A stretch of DNA of 32,310 nt from F23-B02 sp045599385 (GTDB lineage: Bacteria; Bacillota; Clostridia; Oscillospirales; Oscillospiraceae): positions 1-32,310 of the forward strand of contig JAZRVW010000034.1 of NCBI GenBank assembly GCA_045599385.1. Reading direction: 5' to 3'. Positions within the stretch are counted from its first letter, which is position 1; every line of letters starts with the position of its first letter. A model generated the notes under the pieces. That model had not been told where the DNA came from. It did no database searches and saw nothing but the letters and a program-made list of their open reading frames with translations. Positions 32,187 through 32,310 of this stretch are shown piece after piece. Both the position numbers and the translations under genes were made by a program.

Positions 32187-32310
32187 GAGGTATTACCGTA
32201 AAGGAAGCCGCAGAAATCTGCGACGGAAAACTCATAGGCGAAGGATTAAGTGAAATCCTCGGCGTCTGCATCGACAGCCGCAAGGTCGAGCACGGCAGTA
32301 TGTTTGCAGC
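32183..32310 (+). CDS. murF: MurF, UDP-MurNAc-tripeptide--D-Ala-D-Ala ligase (partial, N-terminus only)
   Basis: Only the first 42 residues are in the window. They read MRGITVKEAAEICDGKLIG and then VCIDSRKVEHGSMFAA, the N-terminal UDP-substrate domain typical of MurF. Its substrate is the dipeptide made by Ddl. The start overlaps the ddl stop (ATGA). The call rests on this short stretch and on the context. Confidence 0.85.
   Translation, partial: MRGITVKEAAEICDGKLIGEGLSEILGVCIDSRKVEHGSMFA

Noticed and set aside
1..32310. CRISPR array, prophage or integrated plasmid
   Set aside because: No regularly spaced repeats, phage structural genes or integrase/att pair were seen; the only mobile element is the IS.

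Overview
The window looks like a chromosomal piece of a low-to-mid GC Gram-positive anaerobe of class Clostridia, probably a gut Oscillospiraceae/Ruminococcaceae-type organism. The reasons are strong AGGAGG-type ribosome sites, TTG and GTG starts, sigma-A promoters that nearly all carry a TGn extension of the -10 box, an SLH-anchored surface protein, S18/TsaD-type housekeeping genes, and an IS150-group IS3 element. This assignment is inference from style and gene content. No rRNA or CRISPR array is present.

Layout. 1-7165 (minus strand): a zinc-ribbon membrane-anchored protein that runs off the left edge, then a very large secreted protein with four tandem GLUG-containing modules and three SLH domains. 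7354-9236 (plus): an orphan solute-binding protein followed by the nickel GTPase HypB. 9288-9608 (minus): a small protein of unknown function. 9772-17261 (plus): a six-gene operon encoding a CitB-type response regulator, a stand-alone HPt protein, an isoprenylcysteine-methyltransferase-like membrane protein, a GH3-family adenylating enzyme, a 7TM-type hybrid histidine kinase with a receiver, and a Wzy/O-antigen-ligase-like membrane protein. Together these contain a complete His-Asp-His-Asp phosphorelay plus two possible small-molecule enzymes and a polymer or glycan ligase. This is the most novel-looking system in the window.

17345-24997 (plus): housekeeping genes uvrB, polA, a metallopeptidase fused to a dead low-molecular-weight phosphatase domain, rimI, tsaD and radC. 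The polA leader can fold in two mutually exclusive ways, one of which hides its ribosome site. 24998-25456: an AT-rich spacer with several dyads, then a tRNA-Thr(CGT) with its own promoter and terminator. 25454-27778 (minus): a cytoplasmic GH2 beta-galactosidase-like enzyme, divergent from 27907-28713 (plus), a NagD-type HAD phosphatase.

28737-30013: an IS3-family (IS150 group) insertion with AAT target duplications. It landed in the 3-nt loop of what was a 16-bp bidirectional terminator between the convergent HAD phosphatase gene and a DEDDh exonuclease gene (30036-31013, minus). 31158-32310 (plus): ddl and the start of murF, the D-Ala-D-Ala branch of peptidoglycan synthesis. The ddl promoter has a near-perfect dyad filling exactly its 17-bp spacer.
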